Shown: piece by piece, positions 1-5,734 of the stretch
Numbering within the stretch: position 1 is the first letter of the stretch
How the letters are laid out: every line of letters starts with the position of its first letter
NCBI GenBank assembly: GCA_020050375.1
Contig: JAGVKR010000437.1
Coordinates: 1 to 13,458 of the forward strand
Direction of reading: 5' to 3'
Length of the DNA: 13,458 nt
From: Planctomycetales bacterium
Lineage (GTDB): Bacteria > Planctomycetota > Planctomycetia > Planctomycetales > Planctomycetaceae
Program-made: the position numbers and the translations under genes
Notes under the pieces: model-generated
Told to the model about the DNA's origin: nothing
What the model saw: the letters and a program-made list of their open reading frames with translations, nothing else
The model's database searches: none

Positions 1-1
1 C

Positions 2-187
2 GTGGCGATGAACCCCGTCGCCCACCCCATGGGGGGTGGCGAAGGTCGCAGCAAGGGGGGGCGGCATCCGTGCAGCCCGACCGCCAAGCTGGCCAAGGGA
101 GGTCGGACACGGAAACGCCGAAAACCGTCGAGTGCGGCGATCGTTCGTCGGCGTCGTTCGCGGCGATATGGTCAATTGAAAGTTTAG
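2..187 (+). CDS. rplB: 50S ribosomal protein L2, C-terminal 61 residues (5' end outside window)
   Basis: This is the tail of L2, a 23S rRNA-binding protein of the large subunit that reaches towards the peptidyl-transferase centre. The fragment opens inside the family's most conserved loop, read here as [14 protein letters not shown]. It continues with the basic [10 protein letters not shown] stretch and the [12 protein letters not shown] tail, and stops with TAG at 185-187. E. coli L2 reads MNPVDHPHGGGEGR in this loop, so the Asp and the second His are Ala and Met here, while the central His (E. coli His229) is kept. The upstream part is cut by the window edge. An unrelated gene starts 12 nt after the stop, where rpsS is normally found. 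Identity is certain; what the substitutions mean is not known. Confidence 0.97.
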   Translation: MAMNPVAHPMGGGEGRSKGGRHPCSPTAKLAKGGRTRKRRKPSSAAIVRRRRSRRYGQLKV

Positions 188-199
188 CGCAAGACAATA

Positions 200-1306
200 A
201 TGGTACATGTTCGGCGACGAATGTTTGTCTATGTATGCTGCGCATCTATTCTGTACGCATTGACTCCATTAGCAGTTGCCGATGATGTGTCACCATCCTT
301 AGATGATGTGCGCGTTGCATGGGAGGCACGGCAAGATGCGTGCCATTCTGTGCGGTATGTTTGGATTGAACTTGAGACTACAATGAAAGGCGTCGAACTT
401 GCTTCACTCCCGGAACCCAATGGCATCTATCCCGCAGAAGATACCAAGTCTGAACACCGTTGCTCGCTGTCGATTTCAGAAATGAAGATCGCGATTGAGC
501 GACGCGGGCCTTACTGGAGTACGGAGCTTCGCCGATTCGAACAAAAGGCTTACCGCGCAGTCTTCGACGGCGCTGCCAGCAAGAATCTGTATTCGGGGCC
601 GGCGTATCCAATGAACGCTGTAGGTTTTATCACCAGCGAAGTTGCCTTCCAAGATCGTACCGATTTTCATCTCCGAGCTGTGGCACTTTTACATCGACCT
701 CTTGTGCCGGCGTTAGGAGGCATCGATCTTGAACGGTGGACAGCGTCGGAGAATACGGAAGCTTTACGTGACCTCAACTGCTTAATCCTGACGGATGAAG
801 CCAGCGGAGAGCGGTTATGGCTGGATGTGGCACGCGGCTTCTTGGTCGTACGGCAAGAGATCGTTTCCAACGGCAGTGCTGTTCAGCGTCTTGAGGTGGA
901 GTATACCCGCGATACAAATGGTTTCGACCTCGTTCAAAAATGGGAAAATGCTTTACTCCATCCCGGGTCAGGTACAATACGGAAGTCACTGTCATCGCGA
1001 GTCGTTGAAACGGTTGTCAATGAACCGATCGGTGAATCCGAGTTCGACATCAAATATCCAGCAAACACGATCATTCGTGATGACCGTGATGAAAACACGT
1101 ATCGCGTAGACCGCCAAGGAAAGCTTGTGCTTCTTCCCAAGGATATCCAGCGAAGCAGCGTCGCGATTGACGAAGACAACAGCAATGGGATTGACAATAA
1201 CAGCAGGCCTAACGGTCGTTGGACCACGTTAATCATTGTAAATTCAGTTTTAGCGCTTCTATTAATTGCCGGCTTGTTGTGCCGAAGGCTGTATAAGTCA
1301 AAATAG
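200..1306 (+). CDS. Unrecognised exported protein with C-terminal membrane anchor; possibly LolA-like fold
   Basis: This 368-residue protein is not recognised with certainty. Residues 1-27 form a signal peptide: MVHVRRR, a hydrophobic core, and AVA|DD as probable cleavage site. Residues 28-316 are a soluble domain. Residues 317-340 are an Asn/Asp-rich linker. Residues 341-361 are one hydrophobic helix followed by RRLYKSK, which predicts a type I topology with most of the protein outside the cytoplasm. The opening WEARQ..C.SVRYVW, the segment SGERLWLDVARGFLVVRQE (202-220) and the later NEPI.ESEFDIKYPA..II (274-292) recall LolA/LolB-like beta-sheet proteins frequent in planctomycetes. That is inference from pattern only. 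No Shine-Dalgarno site is clear before ATG 200 or before the alternative ATG 221. It lies 12 nt after rplB, so it is probably co-transcribed, and its base composition is less GC-rich than the ribosomal genes. Confidence 0.75.
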   Translation: MVHVRRRMFVYVCCASILYALTPLAVADDVSPSLDDVRVAWEARQDACHSVRYVWIELETTMKGVELASLPEPNGIYPAEDTKSEHRCSLSISEMKIAIERRGPYWSTELRRFEQKAYRAVFDGAASKNLYSGPAYPMNAVGFITSEVAFQDRTDFHLRAVALLHRPLVPALGGIDLERWTASENTEALRDLNCLILTDEASGERLWLDVARGFLVVRQEIVSNGSAVQRLEVEYTRDTNGFDLVQKWENALLHPGSGTIRKSLSSRVVETVVNEPIGESEFDIKYPANTIIRDDRDENTYRVDRQGKLVLLPKDIQRSSVAIDEDNSNGIDNNSRPNGRWTTLIIVNSVLALLLIAGLLCRRLYKSK

Positions 1307-1517
1307 CGGACTGTGTGGACATTAGGACGTCATTGGCAATTATTGTTGTTTCGTCGTTTTGCTGAACTATACCTATGGCTGTCGCGACCTCGAATCAGCT
1401 GAGCGGGGGTAAAGGTCGAGGTGGAGATCCGGAAACGGTGATATTTGTCAATTTCCCGCAAAGTAGAATTGGCTCAGCTTCGACAGACTTGTTCAGGAGG
1501 CTTTGAGTGCTTTCGTA

Positions 1518-1534
1518 TCGACTATAGTAGTCGA
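1518..1534 (+). promoter_or_regulatory. Perfect 7-bp inverted repeat, 3-nt loop
   Basis: TCGACTA-TAG-TAGTCGA. The element lies between the two copies of the ribosome-binding region and contains the stop codon of the six-codon upstream reading frame. It could be a leader hairpin controlling translation of the next gene or a protein-binding dyad. Function is inferred only. Confidence 0.5.
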
Positions 1535-1566
1535 GCGTTGGTGATTGTGGATTAAGCGACTTTTTC

Positions 1567-1573
1567 AGGAGGG
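1567..1573 (+). promoter_or_regulatory. Strong ribosome binding site deciding start 1581
   Basis: AGGAGGG lies 7 nt before ATG 1581. It is among the strongest Shine-Dalgarno sites in the window and fixes the start of the Cys-rich gene. The in-frame ATG at 1632 has no such site. Confidence 0.85.
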
Positions 1574-1580
1574 TTAACGA

Positions 1581-2024
1581 ATGCTTTCTCAAGAACTTCG
1601 TGGGTGGCGTCTTGGCCCGTCAATTGATTTTATGAATGCTGTTGTTGCGATAATGCTGATCGCAAGTGCTGGTCGGGCTGTGCATGCCGCGTGTGCGGCA
1701 AAGTGCATTAACACCCTGGACTTCACGCAATGGACCTCTTCGGGTGACACGGATCCTAACCATATTATGACATACAGGATCATTACAAGTGGCGGGTGTA
1801 ACCGAATTTGGATGACAGCAGAAACCACTGCAAAAGGATGCACTAAAGGCAGTTCCAACAGCAATAGGCAGTACAAGCAATTAACCGGTCCAACGTGTAC
1901 GATTGACTGCTGGTCGAACGGAGGCGTTAATGGGCGATGGAAAACGTGCTCTGGTGGTAATCTGATCGGGGATGCGAATACAATCGAGTGCTGGGATATG
2001 GGTTGCGAGGATTGTGCAGGCTAA
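1581..2024 (+). CDS. Unrecognised small secreted cysteine-rich protein
   Basis: This 147-residue protein belongs to no family that I recognise. Residues 1-36 look like a signal peptide: basic start (MLSQELRGWR), hydrophobic core around VVAIMLIASAG, and probable cleavage at VHA|AC. The mature part of about 111 residues has ten cysteines (38, 42, 73, 87, 106, 110, 123, 137, 142, 145), an even number that allows five disulfides. It is rich in Gly, Thr, Ser, Asn and Trp, like a small stable extracellular domain. ATG 1581 is chosen for its AGGAGGG site and because an ATG 1632 start would lose the charged N-region. It lies 274 nt after the anchored exported protein and 47 nt before rpsS, and sampled stretches are less GC-rich than the ribosomal genes. 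A partner role with the upstream gene is possible, but only position suggests it. Confidence 0.8.
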   Translation: MLSQELRGWRLGPSIDFMNAVVAIMLIASAGRAVHAACAAKCINTLDFTQWTSSGDTDPNHIMTYRIITSGGCNRIWMTAETTAKGCTKGSSNSNRQYKQLTGPTCTIDCWSNGGVNGRWKTCSGGNLIGDANTIECWDMGCEDCAG

Positions 2025-2031
2025 ATAGCCT
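2018..2031 (+). terminator. Small hairpin over the stop of the Cys-rich gene
   Basis: AGGCT-AAAT-AGCCT forms a 5-bp stem that includes the TAA stop at 2022-2024. No T-run follows, so it is a weak terminator candidate. It may simply mark the 3' edge of the inserted block. Confidence 0.25.
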
Positions 2032-2071
2032 AAGGCATTAACAACGTGCGTGGAGTGCAGGAGCTGAAGTC

Positions 2072-2362
2072 ATGGGTCGTTCGCTGAAAAAAGGTCCCTT
2101 TGTGGACGTCAAGCTCATGAAGAAAGTCGAGCAGAGGATCCGCTCGAGCTCCAAGGAGCCGATCAAGACCTGGTCGCGGCGGTCGACGATCCCTCCCGAG
2201 TTCATCGGCTATACGTTTCTGGTCCACAACGGACGGACGCACCTGAATGTCTATGTGACCGAAGAGATGGTGGGACACAAGCTCGGAGAGTTCGCTCCGA
2301 CGCGCACGTTCCGCGGCCATGGTGGCAAGACGTCGAAGAAGGAAGCCGCTGCCGCCGGGTAG
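2072..2362 (+). CDS. rpsS: 30S ribosomal protein S19
   Basis: S19 binds the 3' domain of 16S rRNA in the head of the small subunit, next to S13. The 96-residue product opens with the family signature [12 protein letters not shown]. It carries the conserved core [20 protein letters not shown] (about 30-52) and the motif [17 protein letters not shown] (about 68-84). The length is normal, with an Ala-rich end (KKEAAAAG). The start ATG has GGAG in CAGGAGCTGAAGTC upstream. It would normally follow rplB directly, but here a block of nearly 1.9 kb with two unrelated genes comes between them. rplV follows after 107 nt. Confidence 0.98.
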   Translation: MGRSLKKGPFVDVKLMKKVEQRIRSSSKEPIKTWSRRSTIPPEFIGYTFLVHNGRTHLNVYVTEEMVGHKLGEFAPTRTFRGHGGKTSKKEAAAAG

Positions 2363-2469
2363 CCACAATTGTCAGCGGGGTACGCGGCGCGAGTCGTCGC
2401 GACGGACGTGTTTCGAGCACGGCCGGAGTGAGAGAAAAAAAGGCAGATCGAGTTTGAGGAGCGTGGTCC

Positions 2470-2808
2470 ATGGCATTTACCGCCAAACACAAGTTCGCCC
2501 GCATTGCCGCGACGAAGGTTCGGCCGTTCACAGATTTGATCCGCGGCCGGGCCGCGGGCGAAGCGCTGGAACTGTTGCGCTACGTCCCCAATCGCGGCGC
2601 GAGAATGCTCGAGAAGGTGCTGAAAAGCGCGATGGCGAACGCCGAAGACCAGGGGGCGCGGAACGTCGACCGCATGCGAATCGTCGACGCCCGGGCCGAC
2701 AACGGGCCGATGTTCAAGCGAATCATGCCTCGGGCCCGCGGAATGGCCTACCTGATCCGACGGCGTTTCGCGCATATTCAGGTGGCAATCGAATCGCCCG
2801 CGGCGTGA
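2470..2808 (+). CDS. rplV: 50S ribosomal protein L22
   Basis: L22 binds 23S rRNA, and its long beta-hairpin lines the peptide exit tunnel. The 112-residue product has the expected course: a basic start (AKHKFARIAATKVRPFTDLIRG), the helix EALELLRYVPNRGARMLEKVLKSAMANAE (about 32-60), and the tunnel-loop end with ARGMAYLIRRRFAHIQV (about 90-106). Length is typical of the family. The start ATG follows GAGGAG (2456-2461) by 8 nt. The gap from rpsS is 107 nt with no gene. After the stop comes a 186-nt spacer with tandem repeats and hairpins before rpsC, where most bacteria have the two genes touching or overlapping. Confidence 0.98.
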   Translation: MAFTAKHKFARIAATKVRPFTDLIRGRAAGEALELLRYVPNRGARMLEKVLKSAMANAEDQGARNVDRMRIVDARADNGPMFKRIMPRARGMAYLIRRRFAHIQVAIESPAA

Positions 2809-2821
2809 TGCGAGGCCATCC

Positions 2822-2875
2822 GGGTTGAAGAGGTGCAGACGGGTTGAAGAGGTGCAGAGTTGAAGAGATAGAGAG
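2822..2875 (+). repeat. Tandem 19-bp repeat, two and a half copies
   Basis: GGGTTGAAGAGGTGCAGAC (2822-2840) and GGGTTGAAGAGGTGCAGAG (2841-2859) differ at one base. A partial third unit, TTGAAGAGATAGAGAG, follows. The core GTTGAAGAG appears three times here and twice in reverse complement in the rplR-rpsE gap (8304-8312 and 8320-8328), so it is a dispersed spacer repeat. Confidence 0.85.
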
Positions 2876-2890
2876 CAAAAAGCAACGATC

Positions 2891-2934
2891 CAATTCGCGA
2901 CAACAGGGCTTGCCCTCTTCGCGTGTCTGAATTG
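2891..2934 (+). repeat. Imperfect inverted repeat in rplV-rpsC gap
   Basis: Outer arms CAATTC (2891-2896) and GAATTG (2929-2934) enclose the inner arms AGGGC-TT-GCCCT. The middle part pairs poorly. It is a weak RNA hairpin or dyad candidate. Confidence 0.4.
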
Positions 2935-2948
2935 AAAGCAATAAAGTC

Positions 2949-2970
2949 GCGTGGAATCCACCACGCTTTT
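2949..2970 (+). terminator. Terminator-like hairpin or attenuator upstream of rpsC
   Basis: GCGTGG-AATCCA-CCACGC is a perfect 6-bp stem followed by TTTT. It sits 24 nt before the rpsC start, inside the operon. A full stop here would cut off all the downstream genes, so partial termination or attenuation is more likely. The T-run is short, which limits confidence. Confidence 0.4.
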
Positions 2971-2994
2971 CGAGTCTTAAAGGTGTGATTGGCT

Positions 2995-3696
2995 ATGGGT
3001 CAAAAAACACGACCGACGGGTTTCCGGGTTGGGATCGTCGAAGATTGGCGCAGCCGCTGGTACGCCTCGAAGAAGGAATTCGGGGACCTGCTCGTCGAAG
3101 ATTTCAAGATCCGGCAGTTCGTCAAGAAAAAATACCTGTTCGCCGGCATCCCGAAGATCGAGATCGAGCGGACGCGCGACATGGTGATCGTGATTCTGCA
3201 CTGCGCGCGGCCGGGGATCATCATCGGTCGCAAGGGGCAGGAAGTCGATCGGTTGAAAGCGGAGCTCGAAGATCTGACCGGCCGACGGATGGATCTGAAA
3301 ATCATCGAGATCAGCAACGCCAATCGCAGCGCGCAGCTCGTGGCGGAAGACATCGCGCAGCAGCTCGAAAAGCGGTCGAGCTTCCGCCGAACAATCAAGC
3401 GAAGCCTCGACCAGGTGATGGAAGCCGGCGTCAAAGGGATCAAGATTCAGTTGTCGGGCCGTCTCGGGGGAGCGGAAATGTCGCGGTGCGAGAAAGCCGG
3501 CCGCGGCTCGATTCCACTCTCGACGTTGCAGGAACATATCGATTACGGGTTCGCTCAGGCACAGACCGCGCAAGGCGTGATTGGCGTGAAGGTCTGGATC
3601 GGCCTGGGCCCATATGCAGAAGAGGAAGCCAACGATGGCGTTAATGCCAAAGCGGGTCAAGCACCGCAAAAGCCAAAGAAGGCGCATAAGAGGTAA
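2995..3696 (+). CDS. rpsC: 30S ribosomal protein S3
   Basis: S3 sits at the mRNA entry of the small subunit. The 233-residue protein starts MGQKTRPTGFRVGI, followed by W.SRWYA. It has a KH domain with the GRKG loop at about residues 78-81. The C-terminal S3 domain carries SGRLGGAEMSR.E (about 154-166), IDYGFA and GVKVWI (about 182-202). ATG 2995 is chosen over the in-frame TTG 2989 because AAAGGTG (2979-2985) lies 9 nt upstream of it and MGQK is the family start. The last 20 codons overlap the start of rplP in another frame, and the S3 tail (NAKAGQAPQKPKKAHKR) is therefore produced by that overlap. Such basic variable tails are common in S3. A 186-nt structured spacer precedes the gene. Confidence 0.97.
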   Translation: MGQKTRPTGFRVGIVEDWRSRWYASKKEFGDLLVEDFKIRQFVKKKYLFAGIPKIEIERTRDMVIVILHCARPGIIIGRKGQEVDRLKAELEDLTGRRMDLKIIEISNANRSAQLVAEDIAQQLEKRSSFRRTIKRSLDQVMEAGVKGIKIQLSGRLGGAEMSRCEKAGRGSIPLSTLQEHIDYGFAQAQTAQGVIGVKVWIGLGPYAEEEANDGVNAKAGQAPQKPKKAHKR

Positions 3697-4054
3697 TGCG
3701 ACTCGCGGCCATCGGGTCTCACTTGGAGACTACGGGTTGCAGTCGCTGCAGGGGGGTTACGTCAAGGCCACGACCATCGAGGCCTGCCGCGTCGCCGCCA
3801 TGCAATACATTCGCGGCGACGGCAAGCTGTATATCCGGATCTTCCCGCACAAGCCCGTGACCGCGCGTCCTCTGGAAACGCGGATGGGTAAGGGAAAGGG
3901 AGAGCCCGATCACTGGGTGGCCGTCGTCAAGTCGGGAACCGTGATGTTCGAAGTCGCGGGTTTGCCGCAGGAAGCGGCGCGGGAATGCCTGGCGCGGATC
4001 GCCTACAAGTTGCCGGTGCGCGTTCGAATGGTCGGACGCCGTCCCGGCGAATGA
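3635..4054 (+). CDS. rplP: 50S ribosomal protein L16
   Basis: L16 binds 23S rRNA near the A-site tRNA and helps organise it. The 139-residue protein shows MPKRVKHRKSQRRRIRG, the GDYGLQ..QGGYV motif, IEACRVAAMQYI, KLYIRIFPHKPVTARPLETRMG (about 67-88), GKGEPDHWVAVVKSG and AR.CLARIAYKLPV. ATG 3635 is chosen because GAGGAAG (3621-3627) lies 7 nt upstream. The next ATG, 3644, would also give a normal protein, and ATG 3614 is too far upstream. The gene begins 62 nt inside the 3' end of rpsC in a different frame, so both proteins share that stretch and translation may be coupled. A 127-nt gap with a repeated GC-rich motif follows. Confidence 0.97.
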   Translation: MALMPKRVKHRKSQRRRIRGNATRGHRVSLGDYGLQSLQGGYVKATTIEACRVAAMQYIRGDGKLYIRIFPHKPVTARPLETRMGKGKGEPDHWVAVVKSGTVMFEVAGLPQEAARECLARIAYKLPVRVRMVGRRPGE

Positions 4055-4088
4055 GCGTTTGAGAACTGCGGGTGTGTGAGTCGTGCAG

Positions 4089-4133
4089 GGTGGGCCAGGC
4101 CCGCCAGAACCAGTCCGGTGGGCCTGTCCCGCC
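4089..4133 (+). repeat. GC-rich dispersed motif, two copies
   Basis: GGTGGGCCAGGCCCGCC (4089-4105) and GGTGGGCCTGTCCCGCC (4117-4133) differ at two bases and are 28 nt apart. Each is partly self-complementary. A related form, GGTGGGCCGTCCCACC, occurs at 7118-7133 in another gap. It looks like a small spacer repeat and overlaps no gene. Confidence 0.7.
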
Positions 4134-4181
4134 AATGTTTCATCAGTGTTGCCGGTCGGTACGATCGCCGGAGTGAGAATC

Positions 4182-4406
4182 ATGGCCAAAGCCAAAGAGT
4201 TGCGGGAGATGAGCGAAGATCAGCTCAACTTCTCGCTGAAGGAAGCGCGCGAAGATCTGTTCAAGTTGAAGTTTCAGGCGTCGACCGAAAAGCTCGACGC
4301 CCCCAGCAGCTTGCGTAAGATGCGCCGCGAGATTGCCCGCATGCAGACGATCCTCGGCGAACGTGCGCGAGCCGCAGCCGGAAAAGCATCGGCCGCCGGC
4401 GCCTGA
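4182..4406 (+). CDS. rpmC: 50S ribosomal protein L29
   Basis: L29 is a small, mostly helical protein at the exit of the peptide tunnel, near L23, where nascent-chain factors dock. The 74-residue product begins MAKAKELREMSEDQL, continues EAREDLFKLKFQAST (about 21-35), and ends with the second helix LRKMRREIARMQTIL.ER (about 44-62) and an Ala-rich tail. This is the normal family pattern and length. ATG 4182 is chosen because the homologous sequence starts there and GGAGTGAG (4170-4177) lies just upstream. The open frame extends back to 4083 but encodes unrelated GC-rich spacer sequence. rpsQ follows after 118 nt that contain a small hairpin. Confidence 0.95.
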   Translation: MAKAKELREMSEDQLNFSLKEAREDLFKLKFQASTEKLDAPSSLRKMRREIARMQTILGERARAAAGKASAAGA

Positions 4407-4418
4407 ACGAACCACCAG

Positions 4419-4435
4419 GCCGCAAACTGTGCGGC
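4419..4435 (+). repeat. Hairpin in rpmC-rpsQ gap
   Basis: GCCGCA-AACTG-TGCGGC is a perfect 6-bp stem with a 5-nt loop just after the rpmC stop. No T-run follows. It may stabilise mRNA or be incidental in GC-rich sequence. Confidence 0.4.
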
Positions 4436-4524
4436 GACGAAGCAAAACAAGATAAAACAACACGACTAATCAGCGACAGCACTCGCAACAGAATAACGAA
4501 CAGAGTTAACGAGGAACGGCAGAC

Positions 4525-4788
4525 ATGCGTAGACGAGCGATTGGCACTGTAACGCGCGACAAGACGCTGAAAACGCGACGGGTTGAAGTCCCTCGGCTGT
4601 ATCAGCATCCGAAATACGGGAAGACGCTCAAAACGACAACGATCTGTTACGCCCACGACGAGACCAACCAGTCGCACAACGGCGACCTGGTCGAGATCGT
4701 CGAGAGCCGGCCGCGGTCGAAAACCAAGCGTTGGGAACTGGTTCGGATCGTGACCAAGTCGACGAGCGTAAAGGTCGAGACAGTTTGA
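4525..4788 (+). CDS. rpsQ: 30S ribosomal protein S17
   Basis: S17 is a primary 16S rRNA-binding protein with an OB fold in the body of the small subunit. The 87-residue product has RRRAIGTVTRDKTLKTRRVEV at the start, the KYGKTLKTTTICYAHDE segment (about 30-46), the conserved GDLVEIVESRP (about 53-63) and SKTKRWELVRIV (about 65-76). Length is typical. The start ATG is preceded by GAGGAA about 8-10 nt upstream. The spacer before it (4436-4510) is unusually A-rich for this window. The 147-nt gap to rplN shows no gene and no clear structure. Confidence 0.97.
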   Translation: MRRRAIGTVTRDKTLKTRRVEVPRLYQHPKYGKTLKTTTICYAHDETNQSHNGDLVEIVESRPRSKTKRWELVRIVTKSTSVKVETV

Positions 4789-4935
4789 TGTGAGCGTCCG
4801 CCGGAGCCGCCGAACGGGAGGTGACGTGCCTTCCCAAGAGGCCGTCCGGCGACTCGCGGTTGGTCCCTGGGGGTTTCCGCCGGCAAGGCAGACAGAGCGC
4901 GAAGGCGCGCCACGGACAAGAGGCAGGATAACGTT

Positions 4936-5304
4936 ATGATTCAGATGCAGTCGTTGATGGACGTCGCCGACAACACCGGCGCCAAGGTCGCTTATTGCAT
5001 CAAGGTGCTGGGGGGGACGAGCCGTCGGACTGCCGGTCTGGGCGACATCGTCGTCGTCAGCATCAAGAAGGCGATTCCCGGGGCCGCGGTCAAGGCGGGC
5101 GATGTGGTGCGGGGGGTCATCGTTCGCTGTCGCAAGGCGACGCGCCGCTCCGACGGGAGCTATGTGCGGTTCGACAAGAACGCCATTGTGCTTATCGACG
5201 GCGAATTGAATCCCAAGGGAACCCGCATTTTCGGAGCCGTCGCCCGCGAGTTGCGCGACCGTCGCTTCATGAAGATCATCAGTCTGGCGAGTGAGGTGGT
5301 GTGA
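4936..5304 (+). CDS. rplN: 50S ribosomal protein L14
   Basis: L14 binds 23S rRNA and forms part of the intersubunit bridge with 16S helix 14. The 122-residue length is exactly that usual for the family. Visible signatures are [17 protein letters not shown], the [23 protein letters not shown] stretch (about 35-57), [23 protein letters not shown] (about 56-79), NAIVLID, and the end [25 protein letters not shown]. An AGGCAGG site lies before ATG 4936. The TGA stop (5302-5304) lies 2 nt before the rplX start, so the two genes are probably translationally coupled. Confidence 0.98.
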   Translation: MIQMQSLMDVADNTGAKVAYCIKVLGGTSRRTAGLGDIVVVSIKKAIPGAAVKAGDVVRGVIVRCRKATRRSDGSYVRFDKNAIVLIDGELNPKGTRIFGAVARELRDRRFMKIISLASEVV

Positions 5305-5306
5305 AG

Positions 5307-5660
5307 ATGAAAATCAAGCGCGGCGACATGGTGCAGGTGACTGCGGGAGACGACGCCAGCAGTTCGCCTCGAAAGGTTCTGCAAGTCGTGGACGACGGCA
5401 AAAAGGTCGTTGTCGAAGGGGTCAATCGCGTCTACAAGCATGTGAAGCGGGGCCATCCCAAGAGTCCGCAGGGGGGCCGTCTCTCGCTGGAGATGCCGAT
5501 TGACATCTCGAATGTGCTGCTTTACTGTAACGCCTGCGGCCGCGGGGTCCGGGTGGGATTCAAATACAAAGCGGATGGCAGCAAGGCCCGGCTCTGTCGT
5601 AAGTGCCAGGCCGAGCTCGGGGTCGTGAGTCCACCGAAGGCGAAATATGCGGCGCGCTAA
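5307..5660 (+). CDS. rplX: 50S ribosomal protein L24, with zinc-ribbon cysteines
   Basis: L24 is an early-assembly 23S rRNA-binding protein. The 117-residue product starts with the KOW-type segment MKIKRGDMVQVTAG and continues VLQVVDDGKKVVVEGVNRVYKHV (about 24-46). Near the C-terminus the pairs C74-x2-C77 and C97-x2-C100 (CNACGRG...CRKC) predict a zinc ribbon, a form known in many L24 proteins. ATG 5307 is preferred over GTG 5301 because GAGGTGG in the end of rplN then has suitable spacing. GTG 5301 would instead overlap the rplN stop by 4 nt. rplE follows after 74 nt. Confidence 0.96.
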   Translation: MKIKRGDMVQVTAGDDASSSPRKVLQVVDDGKKVVVEGVNRVYKHVKRGHPKSPQGGRLSLEMPIDISNVLLYCNACGRGVRVGFKYKADGSKARLCRKCQAELGVVSPPKAKYAAR

Positions 5661-5734
5661 ACCGGCCGCGCCGAGTGCCCGCTTCTTACGCTGTCGATGC
5701 GAAAGCGACGGCGATTTCAGGGTGATGTGACGTT

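Larger units (their letters stand above)
1307..1580 (+). other. 274-nt gap between the two inserted genes: repeats but no gene
   Basis: No convincing coding region or tRNA is visible, and no promoter with good spacing. The 3' half holds two near-identical ribosome-binding regions (1486-1500 and 1558-1572) separated by a short perfect hairpin (1518-1534). The first half, 1307-1485, shows nothing recognisable. Confidence 0.6.
1486..1588 (+). repeat. Duplicated Shine-Dalgarno/start region before the Cys-rich gene
   Basis: GACTTGTTCAGGAGG (1486-1500) and GACTTTTTCAGGAGG (1558-1572) match at 14 of 15 bases. Each is followed by a start-like codon and the same TGCTTTC: GTGCTTTCG at 1507 and ATGCTTTCT at 1581. 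The upstream copy would encode only six codons (VLSYRL, stop TAG at 1525). The downstream copy opens the 147-residue Cys-rich protein (MLSQEL). The upstream copy could be a leader peptide, a decoy start, or the remnant of a local duplication. Confidence 0.7.

Noticed and set aside
1307..1485. Possible promoter for the Cys-rich gene (for example TTGTTT with TATACC, or TTGTCA with TAGAAT)
   Set aside because: The -35/-10 matches are poor or the spacing is wrong (13-16 nt), so no promoter is called.
2822..2875. Possible CRISPR array
   Set aside because: The 19-bp units are directly adjacent with no spacers and number about two and a half.
2251..3687. Two - strand open frames of 237 and 236 codons opposite rpsS, rplV and rpsC
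   Set aside because: They lie antisense to conserved ribosomal genes and cross the repeat spacer; no recognisable domain.
4083..4181. Upstream extension of L29 by 33 residues
   Set aside because: It reads through the GC-rich repeat spacer, while MAKAKELREM is the normal start with its own binding site.
4789..4935. Possible structure in the rpsQ-rplN gap
   Set aside because: Only scattered CCGCCGG-type words are seen; no stem strong enough to report in GC-rich sequence.
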